36,750 bases of DNA from Verrucomicrobiales bacterium (GTDB lineage: Bacteria > Verrucomicrobiota > Verrucomicrobiia > Verrucomicrobiales > V1-33). The position numbers were made by a program, and so were the translations under genes. Location of the stretch: contig CANHIJ010000031.1 in assembly GCA_947460575.1 (NCBI GenBank), positions 1 to 36,750 of the forward strand, given 5' to 3'. The notes under the pieces were generated by a model. That model ran no database searches. It had not been told where the DNA came from and saw only the letters and a program-made list of their open reading frames with translations. Positions 24,040-33,305 of the stretch are shown one piece after another; the stretch's first letter is position 1, and every line of letters begins with the position of its first letter.

Positions 24040-27000
24040 ATGTCTTCTTTATCTATTTGGCGGGCCGCGGCGGTGGCTGGGGTGCTGAGCGGAGCGCCCT
24101 GCTTGGCCCAACAGGTGGTTATCAATGAGATTCACTATGTGGAGGACGACCCCACGGTGCACAGCGAGTACATCGAACTGCACAATCCCGGGGCGCAGCC
24201 GATGGATTTGTCGGGATGCTATTTTAGCGAGGGCATTTCGCTGGTTTTTCCCGCGGGGACGGTGGTGGCGGCGGGGGGGTATGTGGTGGCGTGCGAGGAT
24301 CCGGCGACCGTGTTGAGCAAGTGGGGTTTGACTGGGTCTGGAGTGTACAGTTGGAATGCCGCGGGGGTGGCGCCGCGCTATGGACAGCTGAGCAACCAGG
24401 GGGGGAGCCTGGTATTGCGGGGGCCGGGCGGGGGGAAGCTCGACGAGGTAGAGTACGGCCAGGGCTTTCCGTGGCCCACCGTAGGGGAGCCGCCGAATTA
24501 TTCTATCGAGTTGATTCACCCTGAGCTGGACAACAATCTGGGGGGGCATTGGCGGCGCTCGGATGGGGTGGGGGGAGAGACGGCGGCGGCGGTTTTTGTG
24601 CCGCTGGGCAGCGCGGAGTGGCACTACCGGAAGGCGTCGAGCGAGCCCTCTGCGCCGCCGGAAGCGTGGCGGGCGGTAGGGTTTGCGGAGGACGGGAGTT
24701 GGCTGCGGAGCGGGGGGGGCGCTCCGTTTGGGTATGGGGAGATCGTGGACACGGAACTGGGGGACATGGTGCCCAATCCCCCGCTGGTGGCGGGGTACAG
24801 CGGGATCCATTTGCGGCATCGTTTTGCGCTGAGCGGGCCGCTGGGCGGGGCGCTGAAGTTGCGGGTTTTCAACGACGATGGGTTTATTGCCTGGATCAAC
24901 GGGGTGGAGGTGGCGCGCTTTGGGCTGGCCGCGGGGGAGGCGGTGAGTAGCGAGCGCTTTGCGGACCGGAGCCACGAATATGCGGTGCCGGACGAGGTGG
25001 TTATAGCGGCTCCCAACTCCCTGTTGAACATCGGCACGCCGACGGCGCCGGGGGAAAACGTGCTGGCGATTCACGCCTTGAATAACTCCTTTGCGAGCAG
25101 CGATTTTTACATTGATGCGGAGTTGGGCTTTCCTGGAAGCAGCCGAGGGGCCTCGCCTAGTCCGGGGGCGGCGAATTCGGTGTGGGCGACGCATGCGCCG
25201 CCCGCGATCCGGCAGGTGGAGCACGTTGCGATGGGGGCGGCGCCGCTGACGGAGTGGGTGCCCTCGGGGCAAGCGGTGCGGATTTCGGCGCGGATCAGCG
25301 ACCCTGAGGGAGTGGGTGCGGCATCCGTCGCCTGGCAGGTGGTGGAGCCGGGGGACTACATCGCGCTGAGCGATGCCCGCTATGCGGCGGCGGGGTCTTG
25401 GACATCCGTGCCGATGGGGGACGAGGGCGCCGCGGGGGATGCGGTGGCGGGTGACGGCGTGTGGTCGGCGCTGATCCCGGGGTCGGTGCAGGTGCATCGG
25501 AGATTGATTCGGTATCGGGTGGCGGCGGAGGATGGGCGGGGGGCGCGGGTGCAGGTGCCGTATGCCGACGATCCGCAGCCGAACTTTGCGTACTATGTGT
25601 ACGATGGCCTGGCGGCCTATACGGCTAAGGCCACGCCGAGCAGTGCAGCGGTAGTGTATTCCCCGGCGCTGTTGGGTACGCTGCCAGCCTACCATTTAAT
25701 CACAAGGCTAGGAGACCACAGCGACGCGCAGAATGTGCCGGTGATTCAAGCCAATGGGGCGAGCCGGGCGCCGACGGCGGGGGCCTATGGGCACAGCCTA
25801 TACAACTGGCAGGGGGCGCTATGTTATGATGGGAAAGTGTACGACCACATTCGCTACCGGGCGCGGGGCGGGGTCTGGCGCTTTGCGATGGGGAAGAACA
25901 TGTGGAAATTTGACTTTAACAAAGGCCACGACTTCCAGGCGCGGGACAACTATGGGCGGAAGTATGGGCAGCGGTGGAAGAAGCTAAATTTTTCGTCCTG
26001 CATTCAGCAGGGCGACTTTATGAATCGGGGGGAGCAGGGGTTATTTGAGAGCGTGGGATTCCGCCTATTTGAGTTGGCGGGGCTGCCCGCTGAGCACACC
26101 CAGTTTGTGCACTTTCGGATCGTGGAGCGGCCGTCGGAGACCAATGGGACGCCGGGAAATCAGTTCGACGATGATTTTCAGGGGCTGTATCTCGGAATTG
26201 AGCAGCAGGATGGCCAGATGCTCGACGAGCACGGATTGCCGGACGGGAACTTGTACAAGATGGAATCTGGCACTGGGGAATTGAATCACCTGGGAAGCCT
26301 GGGCCCCAAGAACAAGAGCGACCTCAACGCGTTTCTGAACTACGGGACGACCGAGGCGTGGTGGCGGGCGAACTGCGACCTGCCCAACTACTATAACTAC
26401 CGGGCGATCGTTGACAGCATCCACCACTACGACATCGGGGACGGAAAGAATTATTTTTATTACCGCAACGGGGCGACGTCGAAGTGGACCGCCTTGGCGT
26501 GGGATTTAGATTTGACGTGGGCGGACAACATGTATCGCAGCGACAGCGGGGTGGCGGGGCTAGCGCCGTCGGGGAACAGCACGGAGCCCTTTTTCAGTCG
26601 GGTGTTTGGAACGGTGCAGAGCGGGAGCGGTCCGATCCCGGCCTTGCGCCTGGAGCTGCGCAATCGGGTGCGGGAGATCCAGGACTTGTTGTTTACGGCG
26701 GAGCAGACCGGGATGCTGATCGACGAGATGGCCTCGTTTATCTACCAGCCGGGGCAGGCCTCGTTTGTCGATGCCGACCGCGCCCTGTGGGATTACCACC
26801 CGATCCTGATTTCGAACTATGTTAACTCTAGCAAGGCTGGGCACGGGCGATTCTATCAAAGTGCGGTCAACAACCCGGCGACGTCAGAGAGCGAGGCGGG
26901 GCGCTTTGCGGGCATGATGGTGAAGATGAAGAACTACATTGGGGTGCGGCGCAGCGTGATTGCGAGCCAGATTTTGACGAGTGCGGAGGAGGCGCGGATT

Positions 27001-28290
27001 CCGCTGACGCCGAGTTTGTCGCGGGCGGGGTCTGGTCCGTTGCCGAGCAACGCGCTGGTTTTCAGCAGCAGCGCCTTTGGGGGGCGGAGCGGGGGCATCT
27101 TTGCGGGGTTGAAATGGCGCATTGCAGAAGTCACTGACCCGGCGGCTCCGGGCTATGTGGCCTTGAGCCATGCGGCGCGGCGGGCCTATGAAATCGAGCA
27201 GGCCTGGGAGTCGCCGGTGCTCAGTGAGGTGCCGGTTAGCATGAGCGCGCCTGCGGGAGCGGTGCGGCCGGGGGGGAGCTACCGGGCGCGGGTGAAGCAC
27301 TTGGACCATGCGGGGCGCTGGAGCCACTGGAGTGCTCCGGTGAGTTTTGTGGCGGCGGAGCCTGACGTGGCGGTTTATTTGAAATCGCTGGTGGTGAGTC
27401 AGATTCACTATCATCCGGGGCCGCCCAATGAGCGGGAGGCTTTGGTGTCGCCGGACCCGGAGGCGTATGAATGGATTGAGTTGATGAATGTGGGTGCTGG
27501 GGAGCTGGATTTGGAGGCGGTGCGCTTCACCAAGGGGATTGATTTTGGGTTTGCGGGGAGCGGGAAGAATCGGTTGGGGCCGGGGGAGCGCGTGCTGGTG
27601 GTGCGGAATGTGGCGGCCTTTACGGCGCGCTATGGGGTGGCGCCGGGGGGAGCCGTGGTGGCTGGGGCATGGCAGGAGGGCGACGCTCTGAGCAATGCTG
27701 GGGAGGTCGTGAAGTTGAGTTTTGGGGCGGGGACGGCGATCCGGGAATTTCGCTATGGCGATAGGGGTCCCTGGCCGGAAGGAGCGGACGGGGCGGGGCG
27801 GAGCTTGGTATTGGTGAACCCGGGCGGGGTGCCCGATGCGGGGGACGCGCGGCAATGGCGGCTGAGCGCGGAGCTGGGAGGGAGCCCGGGCCGGAGCGAC
27901 CGCGTGCGGTATGGGGAATGGGCGGCGGGGCAGGGCGTGGGGGAAGCGGGCGGTGATCCGGACGGCGATGGCTTGATCAACCTGGTGGAGTATGCGCTGG
28001 GCTTATCTCCGCTGGGCGGAGGGGCGGGGGCGGCGCTGGTGCCGGAGGTGGAGTGGGTGGAGGGCGTGCCCCATTACGGGCACACGGTGAGGCGCCGACT
28101 GGGGGCCGACGATGCGGTGGTGGTGGCGGAGTATAGCCGGAACCTGCGGGACTGGGATGAAGCGCCCTATGAGTTAGTCAGCGCGGTAGCGCCGGGGGAT
28201 GGGACGGTGGTGGAGCGCTACCGGAGCGCGCGGTCGGCGAGCCAGGAGGGGGCGGGCTATGTGCGGCTGCGGATTCGCTCGGCGCCTTGA
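24040..28290 (+). CDS. Large secreted lamin-tail / CotH-kinase protein
   Basis: A 1416-residue protein with a signal peptide (hydrophobic to about residue 23). A first lamin-tail domain (about 24-150) starts with VVINEIHYVEDDP and includes EYIELHNPG. The middle (about 520-830) has CotH-like blocks such as KKLNFSSCIQQGDFMNRGEQ, YLGIEQQDGQMLDEHGLPDG and LAWDLDLTWADN, like spore-coat CotH protein kinases. A second lamin-tail domain (about 1116-1250) starts with VVSQIHYHPGPPN. A DPDGDGLINLVEYALG calcium-type motif near 1305 and a short beta-rich end follow. Such proteins occur in large families in Verrucomicrobiota and Planctomycetota; whether the kinase fold is active is not readable. No PEP-CTERM or LPXTG anchor is visible. 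Confidence 0.85.
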   Translation: MSSLSIWRAAAVAGVLSGAPCLAQQVVINEIHYVEDDPTVHSEYIELHNPGAQPMDLSGCYFSEGISLVFPAGTVVAAGGYVVACEDPATVLSKWGLTGSGVYSWNAAGVAPRYGQLSNQGGSLVLRGPGGGKLDEVEYGQGFPWPTVGEPPNYSIELIHPELDNNLGGHWRRSDGVGGETAAAVFVPLGSAEWHYRKASSEPSAPPEAWRAVGFAEDGSWLRSGGGAPFGYGEIVDTELGDMVPNPPLVAGYSGIHLRHRFALSGPLGGALKLRVFNDDGFIAWINGVEVARFGLAAGEAVSSERFADRSHEYAVPDEVVIAAPNSLLNIGTPTAPGENVLAIHALNNSFASSDFYIDAELGFPGSSRGASPSPGAANSVWATHAPPAIRQVEHVAMGAAPLTEWVPSGQAVRISARISDPEGVGAASVAWQVVEPGDYIALSDARYAAAGSWTSVPMGDEGAAGDAVAGDGVWSALIPGSVQVHRRLIRYRVAAEDGRGARVQVPYADDPQPNFAYYVYDGLAAYTAKATPSSAAVVYSPALLGTLPAYHLITRLGDHSDAQNVPVIQANGASRAPTAGAYGHSLYNWQGALCYDGKVYDHIRYRARGGVWRFAMGKNMWKFDFNKGHDFQARDNYGRKYGQRWKKLNFSSCIQQGDFMNRGEQGLFESVGFRLFELAGLPAEHTQFVHFRIVERPSETNGTPGNQFDDDFQGLYLGIEQQDGQMLDEHGLPDGNLYKMESGTGELNHLGSLGPKNKSDLNAFLNYGTTEAWWRANCDLPNYYNYRAIVDSIHHYDIGDGKNYFYYRNGATSKWTALAWDLDLTWADNMYRSDSGVAGLAPSGNSTEPFFSRVFGTVQSGSGPIPALRLELRNRVREIQDLLFTAEQTGMLIDEMASFIYQPGQASFVDADRALWDYHPILISNYVNSSKAGHGRFYQSAVNNPATSESEAGRFAGMMVKMKNYIGVRRSVIASQILTSAEEARIPLTPSLSRAGSGPLPSNALVFSSSAFGGRSGGIFAGLKWRIAEVTDPAAPGYVALSHAARRAYEIEQAWESPVLSEVPVSMSAPAGAVRPGGSYRARVKHLDHAGRWSHWSAPVSFVAAEPDVAVYLKSLVVSQIHYHPGPPNEREALVSPDPEAYEWIELMNVGAGELDLEAVRFTKGIDFGFAGSGKNRLGPGERVLVVRNVAAFTARYGVAPGGAVVAGAWQEGDALSNAGEVVKLSFGAGTAIREFRYGDRGPWPEGADGAGRSLVLVNPGGVPDAGDARQWRLSAELGGSPGRSDRVRYGEWAAGQGVGEAGGDPDGDGLINLVEYALGLSPLGGGAGAALVPEVEWVEGVPHYGHTVRRRLGADDAVVVAEYSRNLRDWDEAPYELVSAVAPGDGTVVERYRSARSASQEGAGYVRLRIRSAP

Positions 28291-28320
28291 GGGGGGGCGC
28301 GGAGGGGCGTCGGCGGGGGC

Positions 28321-29085
28321 TCAGGGGAGTTGTTTGACGCGGATGTTGCGGTAGCGGACGAATTGTTTGGTGTAGTCGCCGCCGCCGTGGACTTGGAGGG
28401 CGATGGGGCCGGAGGGTTGGTGGCGGAGTTCTTTTTCCTGCCATTCCATGATTTTGACCCCGTTGATCCAAGTGGTGATGAGCGGGGGGTTGCTTTGGAT
28501 GCGGGCGCGGAGCTCGTTCCACTGGCCGGCGCGCCAGAAATAGGGCCAGCTGGCGGGATTGACGGGGAGGGGGGTGGGAGGCGCGCCGGTGTTTTTAGCT
28601 TCGATTTCGGTGACTTTGTCGGTGAAGTTGTAGTTGCGCAGGTGGGGGACGCCGCCCAGGCCCTCGCCGTAGATGCCCATGAGGTTGCCGCCGGAGTGGT
28701 AGTCGATCATGGCTTGCCAGGCCTTGCCGTCCTCGGTGGAGCGGAGGAAGAGTCCACTGTCGGGGCCGAAGTCGTTGTTCATTTCGAGGGCGACTTCGAA
28801 GTTGGCGAAGGAGGCGTCGCTCAGGATGAGGCCGCCGTTGCCGGGGACGTCTTGGCTGCCGGTGATGGCGCCGTTTTCGACGACCCAGCGGCCGCCGCTG
28901 GTGTGTTTGCTCGTGCCGGAGTGGCCGCTGGCGGCACTGACGTGCCAACCCTTGAGGGATTGGCCGTCGAAGAGGCTGACAAAACCGACCTCGGTTGGGG
29001 CTGGGGAAGTGGGTTCGGGGGCCGCGGCGTTGGCGAGGAGGGCGGCGGCGAGGGAGGGGAGGGCGAGGAGGGCGAGGAATTTCAT
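28321..29085 (-). CDS. Secreted DUF1080 / 3-keto-disaccharide hydrolase domain protein
   Basis: A 254-residue protein with a signal peptide (MKFLALLALPSLAAALLANA). The rest is one concanavalin-like jelly-roll domain: GFVSLFDGQSLKGWHV near the start, FEVALEMNNDFGPDSGLFLR in the middle, and GPIALQVHGGGDYTKQFVRY near the end. The family, first called DUF1080, contains enzymes that split 3-keto-disaccharides and many uncharacterised relatives. It is abundant in Planctomycetota and Verrucomicrobiota. A single-domain, exported form like this suggests a glycan-related role outside the cytoplasm. It is 40 bases downstream of the SHD1 gene and probably in its operon. It is convergent with the CotH gene, only 30 bases apart. 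Confidence 0.9.
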   Translation of the reverse strand: MKFLALLALPSLAAALLANAAAPEPTSPAPTEVGFVSLFDGQSLKGWHVSAASGHSGTSKHTSGGRWVVENGAITGSQDVPGNGGLILSDASFANFEVALEMNNDFGPDSGLFLRSTEDGKAWQAMIDYHSGGNLMGIYGEGLGGVPHLRNYNFTDKVTEIEAKNTGAPPTPLPVNPASWPYFWRAGQWNELRARIQSNPPLITTWINGVKIMEWQEKELRHQPSGPIALQVHGGGDYTKQFVRYRNIRVKQLP

Positions 29086-29125
29086 GGAGTGGAGGGTGCG
29101 GTGGGGGCTGGGCGGAGCGGGGTGG

Positions 29126-29554
29126 CTAGGGTTTGGCGTCGAGGCGGGCTTGGAGGTCTTGAATGAATTTTTGGTCGGCTGGGCTGAGTCGGTCGAGGGG
29201 GATTTCGAAGGTTTTTTTGTCAATGAGAAGGCGGGCTTTATTTTGCTTGAGGGCGGTGGGTGGGCCGGTGAGGGGCGGGGGGGCGGGGCCGATGGCGTCC
29301 TCCCAGGCGATGAGTTTGCCGAGAAGGGTTTTGCCGTCGCGGCTGATCCAGGAGCGCAGTGGGCTGAGGGTGAGGTAGGAGACCTGGCGGAGGGCGGGAG
29401 GCGTGGGGCTGCTGGCGGCGCCGGTGGCGGCGGAGGAGGAGCCGATGGGCTTGGGGTGGAAAGTGGCGGGCGAGGTGGGGAGGGCCTGGGCGAGGGATGA
29501 GGAAGGGAGGGCGAAGAGGAGGGCGGCGGTGAGGACGGGGCGGGGAGGGTTCAC
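29126..29554 (-). CDS. Secreted SHD1-domain protein
   Basis: A 142-residue protein with an export signal (PRPVLTAALLFALPSSSLAQ). The second half matches the SHD1-like repeat found in many Verrucomicrobiota and Planctomycetota proteins: RSWISRDGKTLLGKLIAWE, then KARLLIDKKTFEIPLDRLSP and ADQKFIQDL. The domain's function is unknown. A GTG at 29554 is chosen as the start because the next upstream in-frame ATG (29611) lies inside a terminator hairpin. It is likely the first gene of a unit with the DUF1080 gene 40 bases downstream. Confidence 0.75.
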   Translation of the reverse strand: MNPPRPVLTAALLFALPSSSLAQALPTSPATFHPKPIGSSSAATGAASSPTPPALRQVSYLTLSPLRSWISRDGKTLLGKLIAWEDAIGPAPPPLTGPPTALKQNKARLLIDKKTFEIPLDRLSPADQKFIQDLQARLDAKP

Positions 29555-29609
29555 GGCGAGGCGGGGAGGGAGTGGCCTAAGGATAGGCTGGAGGGGCGCG
29601 CGGGTCCAC

Positions 29610-29646
29610 AAAAAAGCCGCCTACCCGTTGGGGGAGGCGGCTTTTT
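29610..29646 (-). terminator. Rho-independent terminator after the Lys/Ala-rich gene
   Basis: A 7-base stem (GCCGCCT at 29616-29622, AGGCGGC at 29635-29641) extended by an inner CCC/GGG pairing. It is bordered by A6 on one side (29610-29615) and T5 on the other (29642-29646), so it could work in both directions. On the - strand it ends the small gene at 29666 and isolates it from the SHD1 gene. Confidence 0.92.
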
Positions 29647-29665
29647 AAAAAAGGGATTGGAGCGC

Positions 29666-29986
29666 TTAGGACTCGGCTTCGGCGGCGGGGGACTCTGCAG
29701 CTGGGGTCTCGGCGACCGCGGCTGGGGTCTCGGCGACCGGGGATTCGAGGGGAGCGGCTGGGGCAGCGATGGGGGCAGCCTCGGGGATGGGGGCGGCCTC
29801 GACTTTTTTGGCGGAGGCTTTTTTAGCGGGAGCCTTCTTTTTGGCGGGCGCGGTCTTTTTGGCCTCGGCGGCGCGGGACTTAGCCATGGCTGGATTGGCC
29901 TTGGCGTCGCGGAGGATTTCTTTTTTGCGCTTCACACGGGCGAGGCGGCGTTTGCGTTTGACGATTTTGTTGAGTTGTTGGCCCAT
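29666..29986 (-). CDS. Small Lys/Arg/Ala-rich basic protein
   Basis: A 106-residue protein. The N-terminus is strongly basic (MGQQLNKIVKRKRRLARVKR). A middle Lys/Ala segment follows (AKKTAPAKKKAPAKKASAKK) that resembles eukaryotic H1-type tails and AlgP-like proteins. The C-terminal 45 residues are Ala/Pro/Glu and acidic. This split charge suggests nucleic-acid binding at the N-terminus with an acidic disordered tail. Proteins with this kind of N-terminus are, from memory, conserved in Verrucomicrobiota, but I know no function. It is a single-gene unit with its own terminator. Low-complexity composition makes homology calls unreliable. Confidence 0.72.
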   Translation of the reverse strand: MGQQLNKIVKRKRRLARVKRKKEILRDAKANPAMAKSRAAEAKKTAPAKKKAPAKKASAKKVEAAPIPEAAPIAAPAAPLESPVAETPAAVAETPAAESPAAEAES

Positions 29987-30064
29987 GGGATGTGTATAGC
30001 AGTGAAGTGATGGAATCCGCAGTGTAGGGGCCTGCGGCGGTCCGGCAATCGGAAATTGCAGGGA

Positions 30065-31285
30065 TCAGCGCGGCAGTTCGGGGAGGGCGGGAGGGGAGTC
30101 TGGGGCGGGCGAATCGGCGGCGGGGGGCGATGGGGGGAGCGGGGGGGACTTGGAGGGGTCGGAGAGGAGGAGCTGGGGCTGGGTGAGGTTGAATTGAAGG
30201 CGAAGGGGGACGAGTTTCCAGTCGCTGAGGGCGAGGTCGGTGGCTTGGACGACCCAGAGGACGACTTTGGCGGAGCCGAGGGGGTTGCGGCCGTTGGTGC
30301 CGTCGCGGAGGATGGCGAGGCGTGCGGCGTTGCGGCCGTCGGCTTTGCTGGGGAAGAGGTCGGGGGTGGTTTGGAGTTCGAAGGCGAGTTGGTCGGCGAG
30401 GCTGGCGAAGGCGTTGGCGGAGCCGACGGGGTTATTGGCTTCGCGCCAGGCGAGGAGCGAGGCGTCGCCGATGAGGGCGAGGGGGTGGCCGCCTTGAGAG
30501 AAGGTGACGGAGCGCATTTTACCGTCGGCGGAGCGGCCAATGTTGCGGAGGGGGAGGGATTCGGCGGGGGCGGGGGCCGAGGGGAGGGGGCCGGTGTAGG
30601 AGAGGGTGGCGGCCTCGGAGATGAGGGGGTCGCTCGGGGGATGGGGCCAGGGGAGGTCTTTGAGTTCTGCGGCGATAGTAGCGGCGGCGGTTTGGGCGCC
30701 GCGGGGGGCCCAGGTGGCGGCGGTTTTGGGAAAGATGGGGCCGAGTTTGCGGTCCTCGCGGGAGGCGAGGAGGGGTTCGGTGAGGTCGATGACGCGGATG
30801 CCTTGGCTGCGGAGTTGGGCGTAGGTGGATTGGAGGGAGGAGTCGAGGCGGGCGGGCTGGTTGCGGCGCAGTTTGATTTTGAGGTCCTTGGAGAGTTTGT
30901 CGGGGAAGAGGATGGCCTTGGGGGGTACGGGGACGAAGACGAGTTCGATGCCCTTGGCTTTGAGTTGGGCGTGGTAGTCGGCGATGGCGGCGGTGGCGGC
31001 CTTGATGGATGGGGCGGCGGGGTCCTGGAGGAGGGCGAGGCGCTGGAGTTCGGTGGAGGAGAAGAACCAGCCGTCGCGGCCTGCGAGGGAGCCGCCGGAG
31101 GCGCCGAGGGCGGCGCATTTTTCGAGGAAGGCGGCTTCCTCGGGGGAGCGGGAGGGGGTGGCGCCAGGGGCGGCGGGGGTGGCAGCGGGGGATTTTTTGA
31201 AGGGGAAAGAGGCGTTTTTGCAGGAGGTGGCGGCGGTGAGGGCGAGGGCGAGGGAGCAGGAGCGAAGGAGGGCGGCGCGGGACAT
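30065..31285 (-). CDS. AlgX/AlgJ-like lipoprotein, probable pseudoenzyme
   Basis: A 406-residue protein with a lipoprotein-type signal (TAATSC, Cys22). GRDGWFFSSTELQ (69-81) matches the start of the AlgX/AlgJ/DltD-like SGNH fold used in alginate or exopolysaccharide O-acetylation, and GIELVFVPVPPKAILFPDKL follows as expected. The conserved TDTHW block that carries catalytic Asp and His reads T188-A-A-T-W192, and the GDS nucleophile block reads G273-D-A275-S. The Asp, His and Ser positions therefore appear as Ala, Thr and Ala. If the alignment is right, it cannot be an active acetyltransferase. The C-terminus is a Pro/Ser tail. It is divergent from parE. Confidence 0.68.
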   Translation of the reverse strand: MSRAALLRSCSLALALTAATSCKNASFPFKKSPAATPAAPGATPSRSPEEAAFLEKCAALGASGGSLAGRDGWFFSSTELQRLALLQDPAAPSIKAATAAIADYHAQLKAKGIELVFVPVPPKAILFPDKLSKDLKIKLRRNQPARLDSSLQSTYAQLRSQGIRVIDLTEPLLASREDRKLGPIFPKTAATWAPRGAQTAAATIAAELKDLPWPHPPSDPLISEAATLSYTGPLPSAPAPAESLPLRNIGRSADGKMRSVTFSQGGHPLALIGDASLLAWREANNPVGSANAFASLADQLAFELQTTPDLFPSKADGRNAARLAILRDGTNGRNPLGSAKVVLWVVQATDLALSDWKLVPLRLQFNLTQPQLLLSDPSKSPPLPPSPPAADSPAPDSPPALPELPR

Positions 31286-31396
31286 GAGGAGGTGTGTAGC
31301 ATTCCGCGGGCGGGAGGGGTAGCTCAAAAGCGAGGAATGGAGGGGAGGGCGAGCGGCCGACTTGCGTCCTGGATCGGGTCCGACTAGAGGAGGGGC

Positions 31397-33286
31397 ATGA
31401 GCGAACCGATTTACGATGAGGACAGCATCCGCAGTTTGGACTGGGTGGAGCACATTCGCCTGCGCCCGGGCATGTACATTGGGAAGCTGGGGGACGGCTC
31501 GGCGCCGGACGATGGGATTTACATTTTGGCGAAGGAGGCGCTGGACAACTCCATTGATGAGTTTGTGATGGGGCACGGGAAGCAGATCGACATTGGGCTA
31601 GAAAACGGGCGGATGTCGGTGCGGGACTACGGGCGAGGGATTCCGCTAGGGAAGTTGATGGACTGTGCGGCCAAGATCAACACGGGGGCGAAGTACGACT
31701 CCAAGGCTTTTAAGAAGTCGGTGGGTTTGAATGGGGTGGGGATCAAAGCGGTGAATGCGCTGTCGAGTTTTTTTGATATCCAAGCGTACCGGGAGGGGGA
31801 GACCAAATTGATTGAGTTCAGCCAGGGGGTGGTGGTGGAGGAGATGAAGCGGCCGCAGGCGACCAAGGAGGGGAATGGGACGCGGCTGAGTTTCACGCCG
31901 GACGCGGCTATTTTTGGACCGCGGGTGAAGTGGGAGGTGGAGACCTTGGAGCGGATGTGCCGCTACTATTCGTATTTGAACACGGGGCTGACGCTGAACT
32001 TGAATGGGACCAAGTTTCGCAGCAAGGATGGGCTAGCGGATTTGCTGCGGGACAATCTGCCGCAGGAGGCGCTGTATCCGATTATTCACCTGAAGGGGGA
32101 GGACATCGAGATTGCCTTCACGCACGCGGAGCAGGCCGGGGAGGACTACTATAGTTTTGTGAATGGGCAGAACACCCACCAGGGGGGGACGCATTTGGCG
32201 GCTTTCCGGGAGGCGCTCGTGAAGACGATGCGGGAGCATTTTAAGAAGGACTACGATCCGTCGGACATCCGGACGGGGATTGTGGCGGCGATTGCCATCA
32301 AGGTGACGGAGCCGGTTTTTGAGAGCCAGACGAAGACCAAGTTGGGTTCGACGCACATGGAGCCGGAGGGGCAGACGGTGCGGACTTTTATTGCTAATTT
32401 TCTGGCGAAGGAGTTGGAGTTGCACCTGCACAAGAACAAGGAGACGGCGAAGGCGCTGCTGGAGAAAATCCAGATGAACGAGAGCGAGCGCAAAGAGCTT
32501 GCCGGGGTGGCGAAGATCGCCAAGGAGCGGGCGCGCAAGGCGAAGATCCACAACAAGAAGCTGCGGGATTGCCGGGTGCACCTGGATTCCAATGCCAAGA
32601 ACAAGGAGGAGAGCACGCTTTTCATCACTGAGGGAAACAGTGCTAGTGGATCGATCACGGCGGCGCGGGAGGTGGATACGCAGGCGGTTTTTAGTTTGCG
32701 GGGCAAGCCGCTCAATACCTTTGGGCTGAACAAGAAAATCGTCTACGAGAACGAGGAGTTTAACTTGCTGCAGCATGCGCTGAACATTGAGGACAGCGTG
32801 GACGACCTGCGCTATAACAAAGTGGTTTTAGCCACCGATGCCGATGTCGACGGGATGCACATCCGGCTGCTGATGATTACTTTTTTCCTGCAATTTTTCC
32901 CGGACCTGCTGCGGCGGGGTCATCTGTTTGTGCTCCAGACGCCGCTGTTCCGGATTCGGAACAAGAAGGAGACGATTTACAGCTACAGCGAGGAGGAGCG
33001 GCAGGCGGCGATGCGGAAGTTGGGGAAGAACGCCGAGATCACCCGCTTCAAAGGATTGGGGGAAATCAACGCTTCGGAGTTCAAGCATTTTATCGGCAAG
33101 GACATCCGCTTGGATCCGGTGGGGATCGACCACAGCCACTCGATCAAGGAGTTGCTAACGTTTTACATGGGCAAGAACACCCCGGAGCGGCAGGAATTCA
33201 TCATTCGGAACTTGCGGGTGGAGCAGGACATTTTGCCGCCGGAGGCGGCGGAGCGGTTGGAGGAGGCGGGCGAGCGGGTGGCGTGA
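31397..33286 (+). CDS. parE: DNA topoisomerase IV subunit B (type IIA, GyrB/ParE family)
   Basis: A 629-residue protein. The GHKL ATPase part has [19 protein letters not shown] and [13 protein letters not shown]. The TOPRIM part has EGNSASGSI near residue 412 and [12 protein letters not shown] near 480. Length and the EGxSASGS form match ParE of Bacteroidota-type topoisomerase IV better than GyrB (EGDSAGG). With ParC it decatenates daughter chromosomes; parC is not next to it here. The third TOPRIM residue is Asn where Asp is usual. A strong ribosome-binding site (GAGGAGG at 31387-31393) lies just before the ATG at 31397, one of the few clear ones in this window. Confidence 0.92.
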   Translation: MSEPIYDEDSIRSLDWVEHIRLRPGMYIGKLGDGSAPDDGIYILAKEALDNSIDEFVMGHGKQIDIGLENGRMSVRDYGRGIPLGKLMDCAAKINTGAKYDSKAFKKSVGLNGVGIKAVNALSSFFDIQAYREGETKLIEFSQGVVVEEMKRPQATKEGNGTRLSFTPDAAIFGPRVKWEVETLERMCRYYSYLNTGLTLNLNGTKFRSKDGLADLLRDNLPQEALYPIIHLKGEDIEIAFTHAEQAGEDYYSFVNGQNTHQGGTHLAAFREALVKTMREHFKKDYDPSDIRTGIVAAIAIKVTEPVFESQTKTKLGSTHMEPEGQTVRTFIANFLAKELELHLHKNKETAKALLEKIQMNESERKELAGVAKIAKERARKAKIHNKKLRDCRVHLDSNAKNKEESTLFITEGNSASGSITAAREVDTQAVFSLRGKPLNTFGLNKKIVYENEEFNLLQHALNIEDSVDDLRYNKVVLATDADVDGMHIRLLMITFFLQFFPDLLRRGHLFVLQTPLFRIRNKKETIYSYSEEERQAAMRKLGKNAEITRFKGLGEINASEFKHFIGKDIRLDPVGIDHSHSIKELLTFYMGKNTPERQEFIIRNLRVEQDILPPEAAERLEEAGERVA

Positions 33287-33305
33287 GGGGTTGTTATGGG
33301 ATTAG

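Noticed and set aside
24021..24040. Sigma-54 promoter (TGGCAC followed by GC)
   Set aside because: The GG and GC are about 14 bases apart instead of 10, and the site touches the start codon.
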